Assembly (NCBI GenBank): GCA_029204225.1
Contig: CM055109.1
Coordinates: forward strand, 20,206,349-20,270,348
Direction: 5' to 3'
Origin: Diphasiastrum complanatum
Lineage: Eukaryota > Streptophyta > Lycopodiopsida > Lycopodiales > Lycopodiaceae
Length of the DNA stretch: 64,000 nucleotides
Part shown: piece by piece, positions 43,551 through 54,980 of the stretch
Numbering within the stretch: the first letter of the stretch is position 1
Layout: the number at the start of each line of letters is the position of its first letter
The notes under the pieces: model-generated
The model's input: the letters and a program-made list of their open reading frames with translations, nothing else
Databases searched by the model: none
Told to the model about the DNA's origin: nothing
Made by a program: the position numbers and the translations under genes

Positions 43551-44035
43551 TGAAAAAGGAAACTTCGTTTGCTTGGACTCCCGCATGTCAGTCAGCTTTT
43601 GATACTTTGAAGGTTAAGCTTACCACTGCCCCTGTTTTATGTCTTCCAAATTTTTCCCAGCATTTTGCTGTTGAGACTAATGCTAGTTCCACACGATTAG
43701 GTGCTTTGTTACGTCAGCGTCAGTGTGTTATTGCATATGAATCCCATCGTCTTCGTTCGTATGAGCAGCGCTATTCCACTCATGAAAAAGAGTTGTTTGC
43801 TATCATTTTTGCTTTAAAGAAGTGGCGTCATTATCTGTATTGTGTTCTGTTTGATGTTTTTACTGATCACCAGTCACTTCGTTATTTGTATACACAAAAG
43901 AATCTTAATGATCGTCAGTACCGTTGGCTTCAGTTTTTACAGTCCTTTCATTTTGATATTCATTATAAGCCTGGTAAAAGTAACGCTGCTGCTGATGCTT
44001 TGTCTCGTTTACCTGCTCTCTTACTTACAGTCTTG
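43551..44035 (+). pseudogene. Gypsy RNase H
   Basis: Reads HFAVETNASSTRLGALLRQ, where the usual catalytic Asp of ETDAS is Asn. STHEKELFAIIFALKKWRHY and FTDHQSLRYLYTQKNLN follow, with other catalytic acidic residues kept, and GKSNAAADALSRLP. RNase H removes the RNA strand during reverse transcription; the Asn change would impair it. Confidence 0.88.
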
Positions 44036-44280
44036 TTACGTCTCCCCACTCTTGGTATGATGATCTTCCTCAGGCTTATGCCACATGTCCAGACTTTCGT
44101 GATGTTATGTCATCTGCCTCTCGTCCTTCCCCTCACCCTCACCAGGTTTATTCCATTGTTAATCATCGTTTGTTTCACTATGGTTCGTTATGTATTCCCA
44201 GCACTCTCGACATACGTCCATAGCTCCTTCTTGATGTCCATTCCTCTCCTGTTGGTGGCCATTTTGGTTTTCAGAAGTCC

Positions 44281-44895
44281 TTGTTTCGTTTGAAAGAACA
44301 TTTTTATTGGCCTTCCATGAAGCGTGAGCTTTCCCACCTTATTCATACTTGTGATTTTTGTCTTCGTAACAAGTATTCCCATGAAAAACCTGGCGGTCTC
44401 CTTCAAAGTTGGCCTATTCCTTCTCGCCAGTGGACTGATATATCTATAGACTTCATTTTAGGTCTTCCCCGTACTCAGCATGGTCATGACTCTTGTTTGG
44501 TGGTAGTTGATAGGTTTTCTAAGCAAGCTCATTTCATACCAGTCAGACATACTATTGCAGCAGAGCAGTGTGTTCGTATATTTATTTCTGAGATATTCCG
44601 CTTACATGGTCTCCCACGATCTATACTTACTGATCGGAATACCAAGTTTACATCAGGTTTTTGGACAGAGCTTATGCGTATCTTGGATGTTAGGATACTT
44701 ATGGGCACTGCTTATCATTCTTCTGCGGATGGTCAGTCTGAGGTTATTAACCAGGTATTGGAGGATTATTTACAACATTATGTTTCTCCTTCTGGTCGTG
44801 ATTGGGATCAGCATTTATGTTTGGCTAAGTATAGTTATAATAGTTCTGTTAGTTCCAGCACAGGTATTTCTCCTTTCTTGCTTGCTCATGGATAG
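44281..44895 (+). pseudogene. Gypsy integrase, zinc finger and catalytic core
   Basis: Contains FYWPSMKRELSHLIHTCDFC (CxxC of the zinc finger), WTDISIDFILGLP with the first Asp, ILTDRNTKFTSGFW with the second, and HSSADGQSEVINQVLEDYL with the Glu, so the DDE triad is intact. The N-terminal His pair falls in a broken frame upstream (44100-44280). The frame stops at a TAG (44893-44895) after LLAHG. Confidence 0.9.
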
Positions 44896-45475
44896 TCACC
44901 AGTTCTACCGGGTATACCTGCTCCTCCAGATGATGCACCTGTTACTATTTCATCTTATCTTTCGAGTGCTCAGGAGATTATTACTAGAGCTGCTACTCAT
45001 TTATAGCATATTCAGCAGCGGTACAGGACCATTGTTGATCGTCATCAGCGCCATGTTGAGTTTGCAGAGGGAGATACTGTTTTTCTCCGGTTATGCTTTG
45101 CTCACCATCGTTTTGTACAGGGTCTTGCTTCTACTGAGAAGCTTGCGCCGCGCTATTATGGGCCTTTTCAGATTCTTGAGCGCCTCAGTCCAGTTACATA
45201 TCGTCTTGAGTTAATTGCTGCTACTCGGGCTTGTGATATCTTTTATGTTAGTTTATTACGTGTTGCTATTGAGGATGATGCTCCTCGAGATTCCTCATTT
45301 CCTACAGATCCAGAGCTTTTTCCATTCTTGTCAGCTGCTATTTTATGGATGCGCTTATTGCATAGTCGTCGCCATCGGCAGGTTCAGTTTTTGGTCCAGT
45401 GGCATGGTCGTCCTATTGAGGAGGCTACTTGGGAGCCCATTGAGGTTTTTTTATCATACCCCTATCCTGGCTGAT
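44896..45475 (+). pseudogene. Gypsy integrase C-terminus with chromodomain
   Basis: In frame with the integrase but after its TAG. A second stop lies at about 45004-45006. GDTVFLRL and RYYGPFQILERLSPVTYRL (GPF/Y module) follow, then the chromodomain VQFLVQWHGRPIEEATWEPI (about 45384-45443) with its aromatic residues. In the family the chromodomain binds histone marks and guides insertion. Confidence 0.85.
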
Positions 45476-45600
45476 CATGCTCGATCACTTGCAGCTACCA
45501 TTGCTTCTCGGGATGCTTCGGCTTCTCTTGATGTTCCTTTCTCAGATGGGATATCTTGATGCAGTATTTTTCTCTGGCACTGGTTCTTATCTTATTTTGC

Positions 45601-45615
45601 CTACATTGGGGGCAA
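45601..45615 (+). other. Polypurine tract before the gypsy 3' LTR
   Basis: CATTGGGGGCAA lies immediately before the LTR start TGTTC, the usual place for the plus-strand primer. Confidence 0.6.
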
Positions 45616-46103
45616 TGTTCTTTATAGCCAGGGAGAGTTACGGACTACAGGATACAGGCCTACTGGGCTACTCTGCATATATTCTGCAGGCCTCTTTACA
45701 TTTACTGTTGGTTATGTATATTTCTGGTTACGCATTTTATATTAGTCATGTACAGGCTCCAGAGCCTTTTTATATGCTTATGACCCGCACTGGGTCCTTT
45801 TTTATGACATTGATTGGCCTTGGGCCCTTATTATATGGTTATATGTGGAGTGGGGGCCCGTAGGAGGGCGCACTATTTTCCCTCCACATTTTGCCTCCCT
45901 TTACTTTTGAATTCCTATTTTAGGGTTCATTGGTGGGGTATTTATAGGGGCATTTGTACACTCATTTTTCAGATTATTGATTGGTATTGCTTGGGCTCTT
46001 CGTGGGAGAACCTATTGTCTTGTCTATTCTTGTAGGGCTTTAGTCTATTGCTATCTTTTATGCTTCATTGATTCAACACCTGAGAATTTGATCATAACTA
46101 ACA
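45616..46103 (+). repeat. Gypsy chromovirus 3' LTR (~488 bp)
   Basis: Begins TGTTCTTTATAG after the PPT and ends ...ATAACTAACA at about 46103. It contains a good TATA box (GGGTATTTATAGGGG at about 45935). The end is placed by the TG...CA rule because no 5' LTR survives for comparison. Confidence 0.65.
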
Positions 46104-46530
46104 CAGTAGTTCTACTTTAATTCTAACTTTCTTAATTGTTGAAAGAAAGTAAGGAGCTGTTTTCTTGGGAAAAGCATAGTGGTAGTGTGTGAAAAGTCTA
46201 CTTGTAAAGGCTTAGAGGTGATTAAATTCGCAAAGAAAGCTTTCGAGATGGCTCCCAAGAGACAGGCGGTAGCAACCAATGGAACAAGAGCTAAATCCAA
46301 AGTGAAAGAAGTTGCGGAAGCAAGCGAGAAGCCATTGGCCAAGAAGGCTAAGCCTGACTGAGCTGCATCGCCAGTGAACACTGGTGGTAAACTGGTTGCA
46401 AAGCTAAACGCAAATTTTAAGAAAGCACGTAAGGCATCAAAAGTCGAGTCCGAAAAAGTAAAACTTACCTCCTACATGACTTTTCCTTCAAGGTAGGTAA
46501 ATAGCCATACATATAGATTTTAAACCTTTT

Positions 46531-46569
46531 CAATGGAACCGAAACATAACATCACTTTCGGTTCCATTG
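46531..46569. repeat. Perfect 14-bp inverted repeat (hairpin)
   Basis: CAATGGAACCGAAA (46531-46544) and TTTCGGTTCCATTG (46556-46569) are exact reverse complements with an 11-base loop. It lies in the putative first intron of the degenerate gene. Confidence 0.9.
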
Positions 46570-46609
46570 ACTAACAATCAAATGACGGTAATTTCCAAAA
46601 AATATGTGA

Positions 46610-46860
46610 TTGACATGCACTTAAAACATAATGATGTTACTTCGCAAATATGCTAAAATTGAAAACCAAGTCAACCATTGGAATGGTGATGTTCAACCTG
46701 AAAAGGAAATTAATTTTCAAACACCCGAGCAATTGACATGCACTTAAAGCCGATAACAATGTTATTTTGCAAAAGAGCTTTGATTAAAAGCCAAGTCACC
46801 ATTGGAATGCTGATGTTGAGTCTAAAAAGAGCTACTATGAATGTTTTCACTACAAACGTT
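46610..46860. repeat. Two diverged ~123-bp tandem units
   Basis: TTGACATGCACTTAAA occurs at about 46610 and 46733, each followed by related AAGCCAAGTCACCATTGGAA-type sequence. Confidence 0.7.
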
Positions 46861-47879
46861 ATAAAGCTTAGTCCAGATTCTAATTTATTTCAAAGTGAAC
46901 TTTGATAGCGACTATTGGTAAGTTAAATTTTTACACGCATCATGGTTTCCTGATTTATTTGACTTCTTAAGAAAGTATGATCAAGATTGATGAAACTTCT
47001 AGGATACGACAGATAGCAGGTATATGAGACAACTTGCAACGTTGTAAGGAAAACACATGCTAGAGTTAGAAGCCTTAAACAAAATCCTATCACAAAATAC
47101 CTTCAGTGGTAAACATTTCTTTGATGCTAGAACCTTGAATGACAACGGTTATATAGATCACATGAAGATACAAAATTATTTAGGTCTACCTTTCTGTAAG
47201 TGAATTTTAGCACATGTCTTTGTCCCCAGTCATCACGTCACTTCAAATTTGCCATCCCAATTTGTAGAAATTGAAGCACAACTTAAAAGCTTCAATAGCT
47301 TTCAAATGGTGTTCCATTTACAGAAAACATCCTTACTGCGTTTACGCATCTTTCCTCAAAGATGTTAGTTGATACGATATCTAACTCAGCTCTCAACATA
47401 TTTGGTTCTTAAGCAAGCGATATTAAAAAAACACAATCATCCATTCCTGCCAAAAGAATATTAGAGAAGTTTCAGACGCTTCTAAATGTCACAAAAAAGA
47501 TAAATTCATCTAGTCCCTTAGAACTAAAACCTCCTCCTGCTCTCGTTGTCTTTTTGGATGAATTTATTTGCGTAAGCAATTGCTAGCTTTCCTATGGACG
47601 TAGTGGAATTCATACCTATGAGTTCAGGTTCAAAGCGCAACAGACTAGCAATCAAACTAAATTTGCAATGAAGAAAATTTTGATAAGCATGAAATCTTTG
47701 TTAAATAACCCTTAATTTTAAAAAGAAAAACTTACCAGTCCTCGAAGGCAAAACAATCATGTGCTAACTATCTGCACAAAAATGATGAGTTATTTTGCAT
47801 TAGGATCTTCTTTCACATACATCATACATACACAATTTAGTCTAAATTAAATCTGTAATCATACATCCTCTTCCAACAT

Positions 47880-48060
47880 ACATACATACTACTCTCCCCA
47901 TACATATCTACATAAATATATATGCATGCATGGGAGGAGGGCCATGCATGCTTTTTCCCATACATGCATCCTCCTCCCCAAAGTTTTTAGCTCAAAAAAA
48001 GCTCATGCATAGGTGAGGGGAGGAGCATGCATGGTGCACCCATACCCATGCACAAAAGTG
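47880..48060. repeat. GCATGC-rich foldback sequence
   Basis: CATGCATGG and TGCATCCTCCTCCCC-type words recur in both orientations (47921-47980 and 48003-48050), forming imperfect inverted repeats. Similar words recur at 49945-50050. Confidence 0.5.
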
Positions 48061-48068
48061 TACATAAG

Positions 48069-48072
<4 letters not shown>

Positions 48073-48143
<71 letters not shown>

Positions 48144-48342
48144 GAGACCCTCCCCTTCCGACGCACCCTCCCTTCCCTTGCACCCTCCTTGTGCCCCCCT
48201 CCCTTGCGCCCTGTCTTTGCTCGTGCCCTCCCGCTCACCCCCTTTCTGTGCGCGCCCTCCTCGATCGCTCTCCTTGCGCGCCCTCCCTGTGCCCCTTCCT
48301 TTGTGCCCTCCTCGTGCCCTCTTGCACCCTCCCCATGCCCCC

Positions 48343-48425
<83 letters not shown>
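48073..48425. repeat. (AT)n, (GA)n, pyrimidine-rich block, (GA)n
   Basis: An AT run (48073-48121) passes into GA (48122-48143). A ~200-bp C/T-rich stretch of CCCTCC/TGCGCCCTC words follows, then a pure GA run (48351-48422). Long open frames here come from low complexity. Confidence 0.95.
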
Positions 48426-50590
48426 GTCATATGAAAGGTAATTTTAAAAAGTTAAATGTCATGCTAGTATAAATTTTTTTAAAAATTATTGTAAATATAA
48501 TATGAATATATGTATATAAGTGATTGAAAGGTTCATATCTATTTTATTTGAAAGGTACTCTTGCATTATACATGTCAAGTGAAAGGCAAGAAAAACAAAA
48601 GCCCATCGGGGTGAAAGGTAAGGGTGCATGTCAAATTCCAAGCCTGGGCCCTACCAAATGGATGCATACTATGTCATGCATTCTACTCCATGCATAAAAG
48701 ATTCCATTCCACATTTTTGGACTAATTTTGGTGATTTTCACAAAATTCTTGGCCAATAATTTGCATGCACATTTTCAGAGGTGTAATGATGTTGTCTCAA
48801 GGTTGTCATGAAGTTTGGTTTGGATTGAACACCATTAAGGGTCTCAAAAAGTCAAAAAATAGTGTATTTTTGAGCTCTCTCACCGCTAAGGACCGCATTT
48901 CACCGCACTCACTCACTCACTCACGGTTCTCACGATGCTCAAGCAGAGTTTTCTCTACATGCCTTGTTTACCCCTGTAGTTGTGAAGCTTTTCTTTGGCA
49001 TTCCTAGTCCAGTCACCTAGAGACTCGCTACAGTAATCTATCCTTCAGGTTACCTATCATAGTTTCAGTCATGGCAAGACTCTCACATGATTTCTTCTTC
49101 TAAACATCTACCAAACACATGCTTTTTTGCAATTATTTACAGGCTAACCTATTGAACAATAACCAAATTATTTACAGGCATACCTATTCAAGTACCGGGA
49201 TACATGGGCGCACTTTCAATATGCGCCTGTTTATTTATTGCTCTTCTTTGTTTTGGTCAGTGTGATTTTCCTCATCCCCAGACAAGTTCTTTCTTGGAAA
49301 GAGCTACTTTTAGTTTATGAGTGGATGTTCTTCCTCTTTACAATCTTCTATAGCAAGTTTTTGGAGGCCATGTTTGCATGGGGAAGAAAGTCGGTTGGTG
49401 GTGTTCCTTTCAGCACATCTGATCTTTCTCATCAATATAGCTTCTCAAAAGGTTTTGTACTTTGCATGCATTCTACAGAAAATGCTTTTTTAGGTTGTTT
49501 CAAAGCCATGTTGTTTTTAACGGTACACATCATAAGTTTGGGATTCTAGGTTTTTAAGGACACTTACCAAAAATAAAAGGGATATGGTTTGGTTTCTTCG
49601 TTCTATTTTCTGATCTCCTATTTATATTTGGGCTCTTAGTTTTTGTCCCCATATTGTCTTAGCAAACCACGTCACTCTCAAAACACCCAAAACATGGACA
49701 AGAGCCTCTTTGAGATGACATGAGCACATCTTTCTCTGCTTCATATCTAAGGCATAATGAGAGAGTGGAGACCGAGCATTGTGAAACCTGATTGACTGGC
49801 CGACAAAATTTTGGCCGCATCTAATTATGTCCGTCTTCAATCATCAATCGCCGTCGTCGGCCTCTCATTGCCCACGTCATCGACGGACACAAGCAACTAG
49901 TCTATACATATAAAGATATTTATGTGTCACATTTGTGCCTATGTATGGGGTAGATGCACCCATGGCGGCATGGGTGCATCCTCCTACCCCATGCACTTTT
50001 TAAAAAAATGAACTAAAATTTTTATATGCATGCATGGGGAGAGGATGTTGTTGGCTGATTTTGACGAATCCCCAAGATACTCGGCCAGAGCTACCCATGA
50101 GCACCTCTCATCTTAGACAGAAGAGGTCTCTGAGAAGACGAGATGAACGAAGACTGAGAGCGGAGGAATACTAGTTAATATTGTCAAGTAGAAATTGTGT
50201 AAGCCTCATGGTGAATCCCGAAAAATGGAATGACCATGTAGGAACTTGTATTTCTAGGCAAAGTAATAAAAGCAAGTAGACCTCTCTTAAAGAAAGTAGA
50301 GTGAGCCACCTTTTGATGGTGACCTCTAGTGGAGAGCATAATTCCACTTGTAATTTGTGTAATGTGGAAATGCCACTAGGATGTAAAAACATCTAGAATC
50401 ACAACATTAAGCAGTCTCTTTGGGGAACGACAATCTTTTATACTACATATCCTTACTTTTAAGATAAGTATATCACGACACTTTTTTTTGCAAGATCTTG
50501 CATAGGGGTTGATAGTACACCTTTATTGGATCCTACAGTGAGAGAAAAGCAACATTTTATTGTCTCATTACAAGGAGCCTTTACTATTTG
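48426..50590. other. Intergenic stretch, no gene seen
   Basis: No recognisable gene. It contains CACTCACT repeats at 48905-48925 and a strong hairpin at 49945-49992. 50160-50590 may be LTR/leader remnant of the following copia, but I saw no primer binding site. Confidence 0.5.
49945..49992. repeat. Strong hairpin, 12 + 8 bp paired
   Basis: GATGCACCCATG (49953-49964) and CATGGGTGCATC (49969-49980) pair perfectly around GCGG. Beyond a 4-base bulge, ATGGGGTA (49945-49952) pairs with TACCCCAT (49985-49992). Nearby GCATGCATGGGGAGAGG (50031-50047) resembles 47925-47940. Confidence 0.85.
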
Positions 50591-51824
50591 ATGGCTTCTA
50601 TGGGTTCCTTCCTATTGGAATCTAGTTACAGACTATCTACCTCCAACTATTCTATTTGGAAGGTAAGAATGGAGTCAATCTTGATACTCCAAGATGTGAT
50701 GGACATAGTACTTGGGATTGAGGAGGAGCCTCAAGTCCTTCAAGAAGTACAAAGATATAAGAAGAGATCTAGGATGGCTCTACATTATATCAAGATGAAT
50801 GTCCCTAATGAGATTTTGAGAGAGATTGGTGATTGCAACTTGGCCAAGGAAGCTTGAGACTCACTCACAGCAAGCTATCTATGAGGCCAAGAATACCTCT
50901 AGGCTACTCACTCTAAGGAACCAAATATTCCAAAGTTGCCAAAAGAGTGATGAGAGTGCAACCAATTATACATTGAGAGTCAAAGACATCCATAGAGAGC
51001 TTGCTTGTATTGGAGATTCCATCAAACAAAGTGAGCTAGTTCAAGTCATACTCAATGGCTTGAAAGATGATTATGACAATCATGTCCAATCCTATGCTAT
51101 CAAGGAAGAGCTACCAAGCTTGGAGGCATTACAAGGTGTTCTTATTGTTGAAGAGTCAAGAAATGAGAACAAGCTATTGAGAATGGACAAATTATTCCTC
51201 AATCATATTGGTGATGGCAAATCCTTATTTGTCAAAGATAAGCACAAAGAGAGGAGCAAGAAGCAACACCAACACTTCTCTAAGAACAAAGCAAAAGACA
51301 AAGACCAAGATGGAGAAGAGGAGGACACCTCTCATGCTTCTACTTCAAGGTTGAAGAAAAAGGATATTAAGTGCTTCTTTTGTGGCAAGAAAGACCATTA
51401 TGCCACAAATTGTTTCAAGAAAAAAAACAAATTCAAGCAAGCCAACATCTCTAATGAGAAAGAAGATTATATTGCAAGTGATGGAGAAGGCTCTCTTATG
51501 GCATCAAGCTTCTCCACTTCCCCCTTCAAGAAGGACGACTCATGGTATATTGATAGTAGAGCCTCATCTCATATGTGTAGCTCCAAGCACTTTTTCTCAT
51601 CTATTATGCCTTATAAAGGAGTTAATGTTGGCCAACTTCTTGATAGTGGCCTTGATGTGAAATTCTATATTGATACTTTTGTGATCAAGAAGATGATGAG
51701 ATCCTTGCACATGGATCTAGGTTTGGAGGCATATACAAAGAGAAAGTGCAAATTCTTGAGATTTTCATTAGAAGGGTCCAATCAAATTGTAGAGATGTTG
51801 TGTCACTCATCCAATAGGATGTGA
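50591..51824 (+). pseudogene. Copia gag and protease start with frameshift
   Basis: ATG at 50591 reads LSTSNYSIWKVRMESILIL, nearly identical to the 7761 copy. A frameshift and TGA at about 50855 separate it from the longer frame (50860-51824) with LVQVILNGLKDDYDNHVQSY and zinc knuckle CFFCGKKDHYATNCF (about 51372-51416). The protease start WYIDSRASSHMCSS (about 51542-51583) has Arg in place of the Gly of D-S-G. Beyond PYKG the frame jumps to LLDSGLDVKF, so the protease body is deleted. Confidence 0.85.
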
Positions 51825-51956
51825 GAGGTGCTAGAAAAGGAGTCCAATAGGAATTGAACATGGACTACCTCGAGATACTCCATGTAGATGGATTCACCTC
51901 ATTCTTGTATTGAGTTTTTGAGACATATTGGAGATTGATCAATTTTGTATGCATTA

Positions 51957-52200
51957 CACTCTCTCTCTCTCTACCCGAGGCTTGATTGGCACTTGCTCTC
52001 TCTACCTGAGAGCAAGTGAGTACTTCCCACAAGTGTGAAAGTACTTTGGTGATGATTGTATGCATGTCGATTTGTGTCTTTGCCTTAGAATTTGACATAG
52101 ATCTTGGATTTCAATCTATAGTTGATCTAAAGTGCAAGAACAAAGCTTAGGAGATCTTAATCACACATTAGGGCATTTCCACACGTGTGAATTTTCACCA
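51957..52200 (+). repeat. Probable copia 3' LTR
   Basis: CT-rich start, then AAAGCTTAGGAGATCTTAATC and CACACGTGTGAATTTTCACCA at the end, resembling the 3' portion of the LTR at 6763-6991. Boundaries are approximate. Confidence 0.4.
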
Positions 52201-52212
52201 AATACAGTTACC

Positions 52213-52310
52213 AATTAAAAATTTTGAGACCTTCATTTTGAGCAACTTATATATAAGATATGATGTGTCAAACATGTGGGGGTACTGATGAAACGTCACT
52301 ATTTTTATAG
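52213..52310. repeat. ~98-bp direct repeat, copy 1
   Basis: AAAATTTTGAGACCTTCATT through ATGTGGGGGTACTGATGAAA is repeated with few changes at 53447-53545. Confidence 0.8.
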
Positions 52311-52393
52311 ATGGGACTAGATTATTGTAAAATTTAAATCCAATTTTTTGGCTTGTCTGCTTATAAAAATCCCATACGATTAAGAAGCATGCC

Positions 52394-52453
<60 letters not shown>

Positions 52454-52454
52454 A

Positions 52455-52920
52455 ATTTTGAGGTCTATAGAGATAGATACGTGCATCTAAAGTTACCCCT
52501 TTTAAGTGTTGATAAAAATTACCAAAATTGAAAGTCTCATATTTGAGTGTATAACACCATAATTTTAACAATATTTTTTCTGAGTTGTCTACTTTGAAAA
52601 ACATTATATGACCATAGAAACATGTTTCTTAATTTTTTTTTCAATTTGGAATTATGTAGAGATAGATATGTGCATCTAAAGTTACCCATGTCAAGTGTTG
52701 AAAAGTGTTGAAAATTATTGAAAGGTGCTAAAAAGTTGAAGCTCTTTTGGACATGTTTTTCTACAACCCTTTCTTTGGCTACCCACTTTCAAAAATCCTT
52801 CATGACCATAGAAACATATCTATAATTTTTTTGTTTTGGAGTCCTATAGAGATATATATACGCACCTAAAGTTATCCATGTGAAGTGTTGAAAAGTGCTG
52901 AAAATTGAAGTCATTTGGGT
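52455..52920. repeat. Three diverged ~180-bp units
   Basis: Each contains a version of TAGAGATAGATAYGTGCATC then TAAAGTTACCCATGTSAAGTG (about 52467, 52657 and 52846), with decreasing similarity elsewhere. Confidence 0.7.
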
Positions 52921-53446
52921 GTATCATTTGATGACATGTTATGTCTCGTCAAGTGACCAAGGGTTTTATGTGCACTTTTGTGCGCACACGCACAAAAGTG
53001 TGCTGAAAACAACTCTAGTGTTAATAGGTGTCATGACGATCTCTAACACATCTTCCTTCTATGGTATTGTGTCTTTTTTATTTTTGTTACATATTAAAAT
53101 TAGCTTTCCATTTTCCAATTCCACAAAAGGCTTGTACATGCAATAGCATGAGTCACTGTATCATGTAAATCATTTACAACCATTCAACTTTCTCATGTAA
53201 AACAAAGTGTATAGTCTATGTGATACTGCAACGACCAAACTATGTAGTCTATGTGACAATTCAAGTATCAGACCATCATTGTCATGAACAATATCCACTT
53301 TGAAGATATTAACACGAGTCGTCACAAAATGCACGCAAAAGTGTGCATTTCAAGCACTTATTCAAAAAATCATATCTCATAAATCATGATGAATCACATC
53401 AAATTCTTTCACATGTGTGTTCTTCATATGTACATTTGTTGATAAA

Positions 53447-53545
53447 AAATTTTGAGACTTTCATTTTAAACAACTTATATGTAAGACATGATGTGTCAAA
53501 CATGTGGGGGTACTGATGAAACTTCGATATTTTTGTATAATGATA
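53447..53545. repeat. ~98-bp direct repeat, copy 2
   Basis: Partner of 52213-52310, 1.23 kb away in the same orientation. The pair could be element ends, but they do not have TG...CA ends. Confidence 0.8.
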
Positions 53546-53693
53546 TGATGTGTCATGTGCCATCTTTGGAGGCTATAAAAAAAATTTAATTTCAAAATTT
53601 TCTTAAATTGAAATTTCATTATGAGATTTTTAACTATGTAATCACAATTCTTTATAATAAACATTCAATTAGTGGCATAAAAAAGATAGCACA

Positions 53694-53805
53694 TTGTAAA
53701 GACTACTAGGAAAAACCCCTAAAATGAGAATGAGAAAACACAACAAAAGAGACAATGGAGCAAAACCATCCAACCAATTCTAGATCCCTCCTGGATCTAG
53801 TCCAT
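53694..53805. repeat. ~110-bp direct repeat, copy 1
   Basis: TTGTAAAGACTACTAGG... through ...CTCCTGGATCTAG matches 57193-57316 in the same orientation. Confidence 0.85.
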
Positions 53806-54980
53806 CTATTCCACGAAGTACTGGAGTACCCCTATATTTGTTTCTAATGGATCCATTGTGATTTAACAAGAATCTGTACATGGTTTTACCGTCACATAAA
53901 ATAACCCATTTGGTTGGTACTATAATTCTCGAATTTCTACCATTTGAGAGTTCCAACTCTTAGGAATAAGACTCTTTATAGTACAAATGTGAACCAAGTG
54001 TCATTCTTGTTCCATGTCACAATTTCCAATAACAAATAGGGTCAACTCATGGTCCTATAGATATTCAAAAATAAATTCAATTTAATGAATTCAATAACCC
54101 GGTGCTATGCAATTTTCTTATAGGGATTATTTACCAATCCAAATTACACAACACAATCACATTTACCTTCTCAGGTGTCTCATTTTCTTCCTCCCTTAGT
54201 TTTTTCGATCACCCAAAAAATTTCATTAGCGAAGGTTCCGAGAACTCCTTTGACACAAGTAAATGCTAGATTACTACCCTTTTGACTACACTAGCTTAAG
54301 TATTACTTCGTTATAGTTGCCTGAAATTAATGAAAAATCAATAAAATTTGGATTCGAGTATATCTATTTACGATATTAAATACACTTGTATTTTATCGAA
54401 TATAGAGCTACCTCCAAGTATTATGATCTTTATTCAATTAATTTACTTTAACAAGTATCTCAAAAGCTTTAGCTTGCCCAATCCTAAAGATCAAAATCAT
54501 TTAAGATAAGCCTATCGATGCAACACTGAAGTCGAAAAGAAAGAACCAAAAACACCATTTAACTCAATTTACTAGGAATACCACTCTAGAGCTAAGTGGC
54601 TAAATAACATAATACCAAGGAATCAAATTTCTTTACTGGGTACATGCCTGAGAACCAAACTACTACCATCGTTTTGTCAAAATCGGTTTAGCAAAATTTA
54701 GACCGATTATTACAGCTTGACACAAAAACAACGATATCAAAGTTCCATAAAATTGGCTTACAAGTAAATGTCAAGTTGATAACGCCTACTACATGCATAC
54801 TGCCCATGGAGAAGGCAAAACAAATTTCTCCTACCAAAAATCGGGAAGCAACCTCCAAACCCAAGGTTATAGCATTGACAACCGAGCACCAAGAAATCGA
54901 AATTCCTCTTGCAGATTGCTAGTAAATTAAATTTTTTCGAAACTTTAAAGTTACCAATGTCAAGCCCTTAAAAAACCTCG

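Larger units (their letters stand above)
41625..46103 (+). mobile_element. Decayed Ty3/gypsy chromovirus, 5' LTR missing
   Basis: Order is gag with zinc knuckle, protease, reverse transcriptase, RNase H, integrase, chromodomain, PPT and 3' LTR. That order plus a C-terminal chromodomain marks a chromovirus, whose chromodomain directs integration to marked chromatin. The element begins at the gag ATG with no leader, PBS or 5' LTR. It has a gag deletion, an RT-RNase H deletion, at least two stops in integrase and several frame changes. Confidence 0.9.
46248..47572 (+). pseudogene. Degenerate, possibly multi-exon host gene, unrecognised
   Basis: An ATG at 46248 opens a basic N-terminal exon (MAPKRQAVATNGTRAKSKVK, then PLAKKAKPD). 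It is interrupted by one in-frame TGA at 46359 and continues in the same frame (GGKLVAKLNANFKKARKA) to a CTTCAAG-GTAGGT donor at about 46493. Further protein-like stretches are NKILSQNTFSGKHFFDARTL (about 47085-47145), ending near a TGTAAGT donor, and LTAFTHLSSKMLVDTISNSA to ALVVFLDEFICV (about 47330-47572), with one stop and a GTAAGC donor. The basic start suggests a nuclear protein. I do not recognise the family. The stops argue for a pseudogene. It lies downstream of the chromovirus LTR. Confidence 0.4.
50591..52200 (+). mobile_element. Copia element reduced to gag, protease start and LTR
   Basis: Gag (50591-51600) is a close relative of the copia at 7761. The pol region is almost wholly deleted, and an LTR-like end closes at 52200. 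No PBS or 5' LTR was identified. Confidence 0.75.
52201..54980. other. Intergenic stretch with dispersed short repeats, no gene
   Basis: No gene is recognised. It includes a (TA)n run at 52395-52451, a ~98-bp repeat pair (52213-52310 and 53447-53545), three ~185-bp related units (52455-52920) and one member of a repeat pair at 53694-53805. Confidence 0.5.

Noticed and set aside
48071-48472. Overlapping proline- and Arg-Glu-rich open frames
   Set aside because: Low-complexity pyrimidine and GA sequence keeps several frames open at once. No domain is visible.
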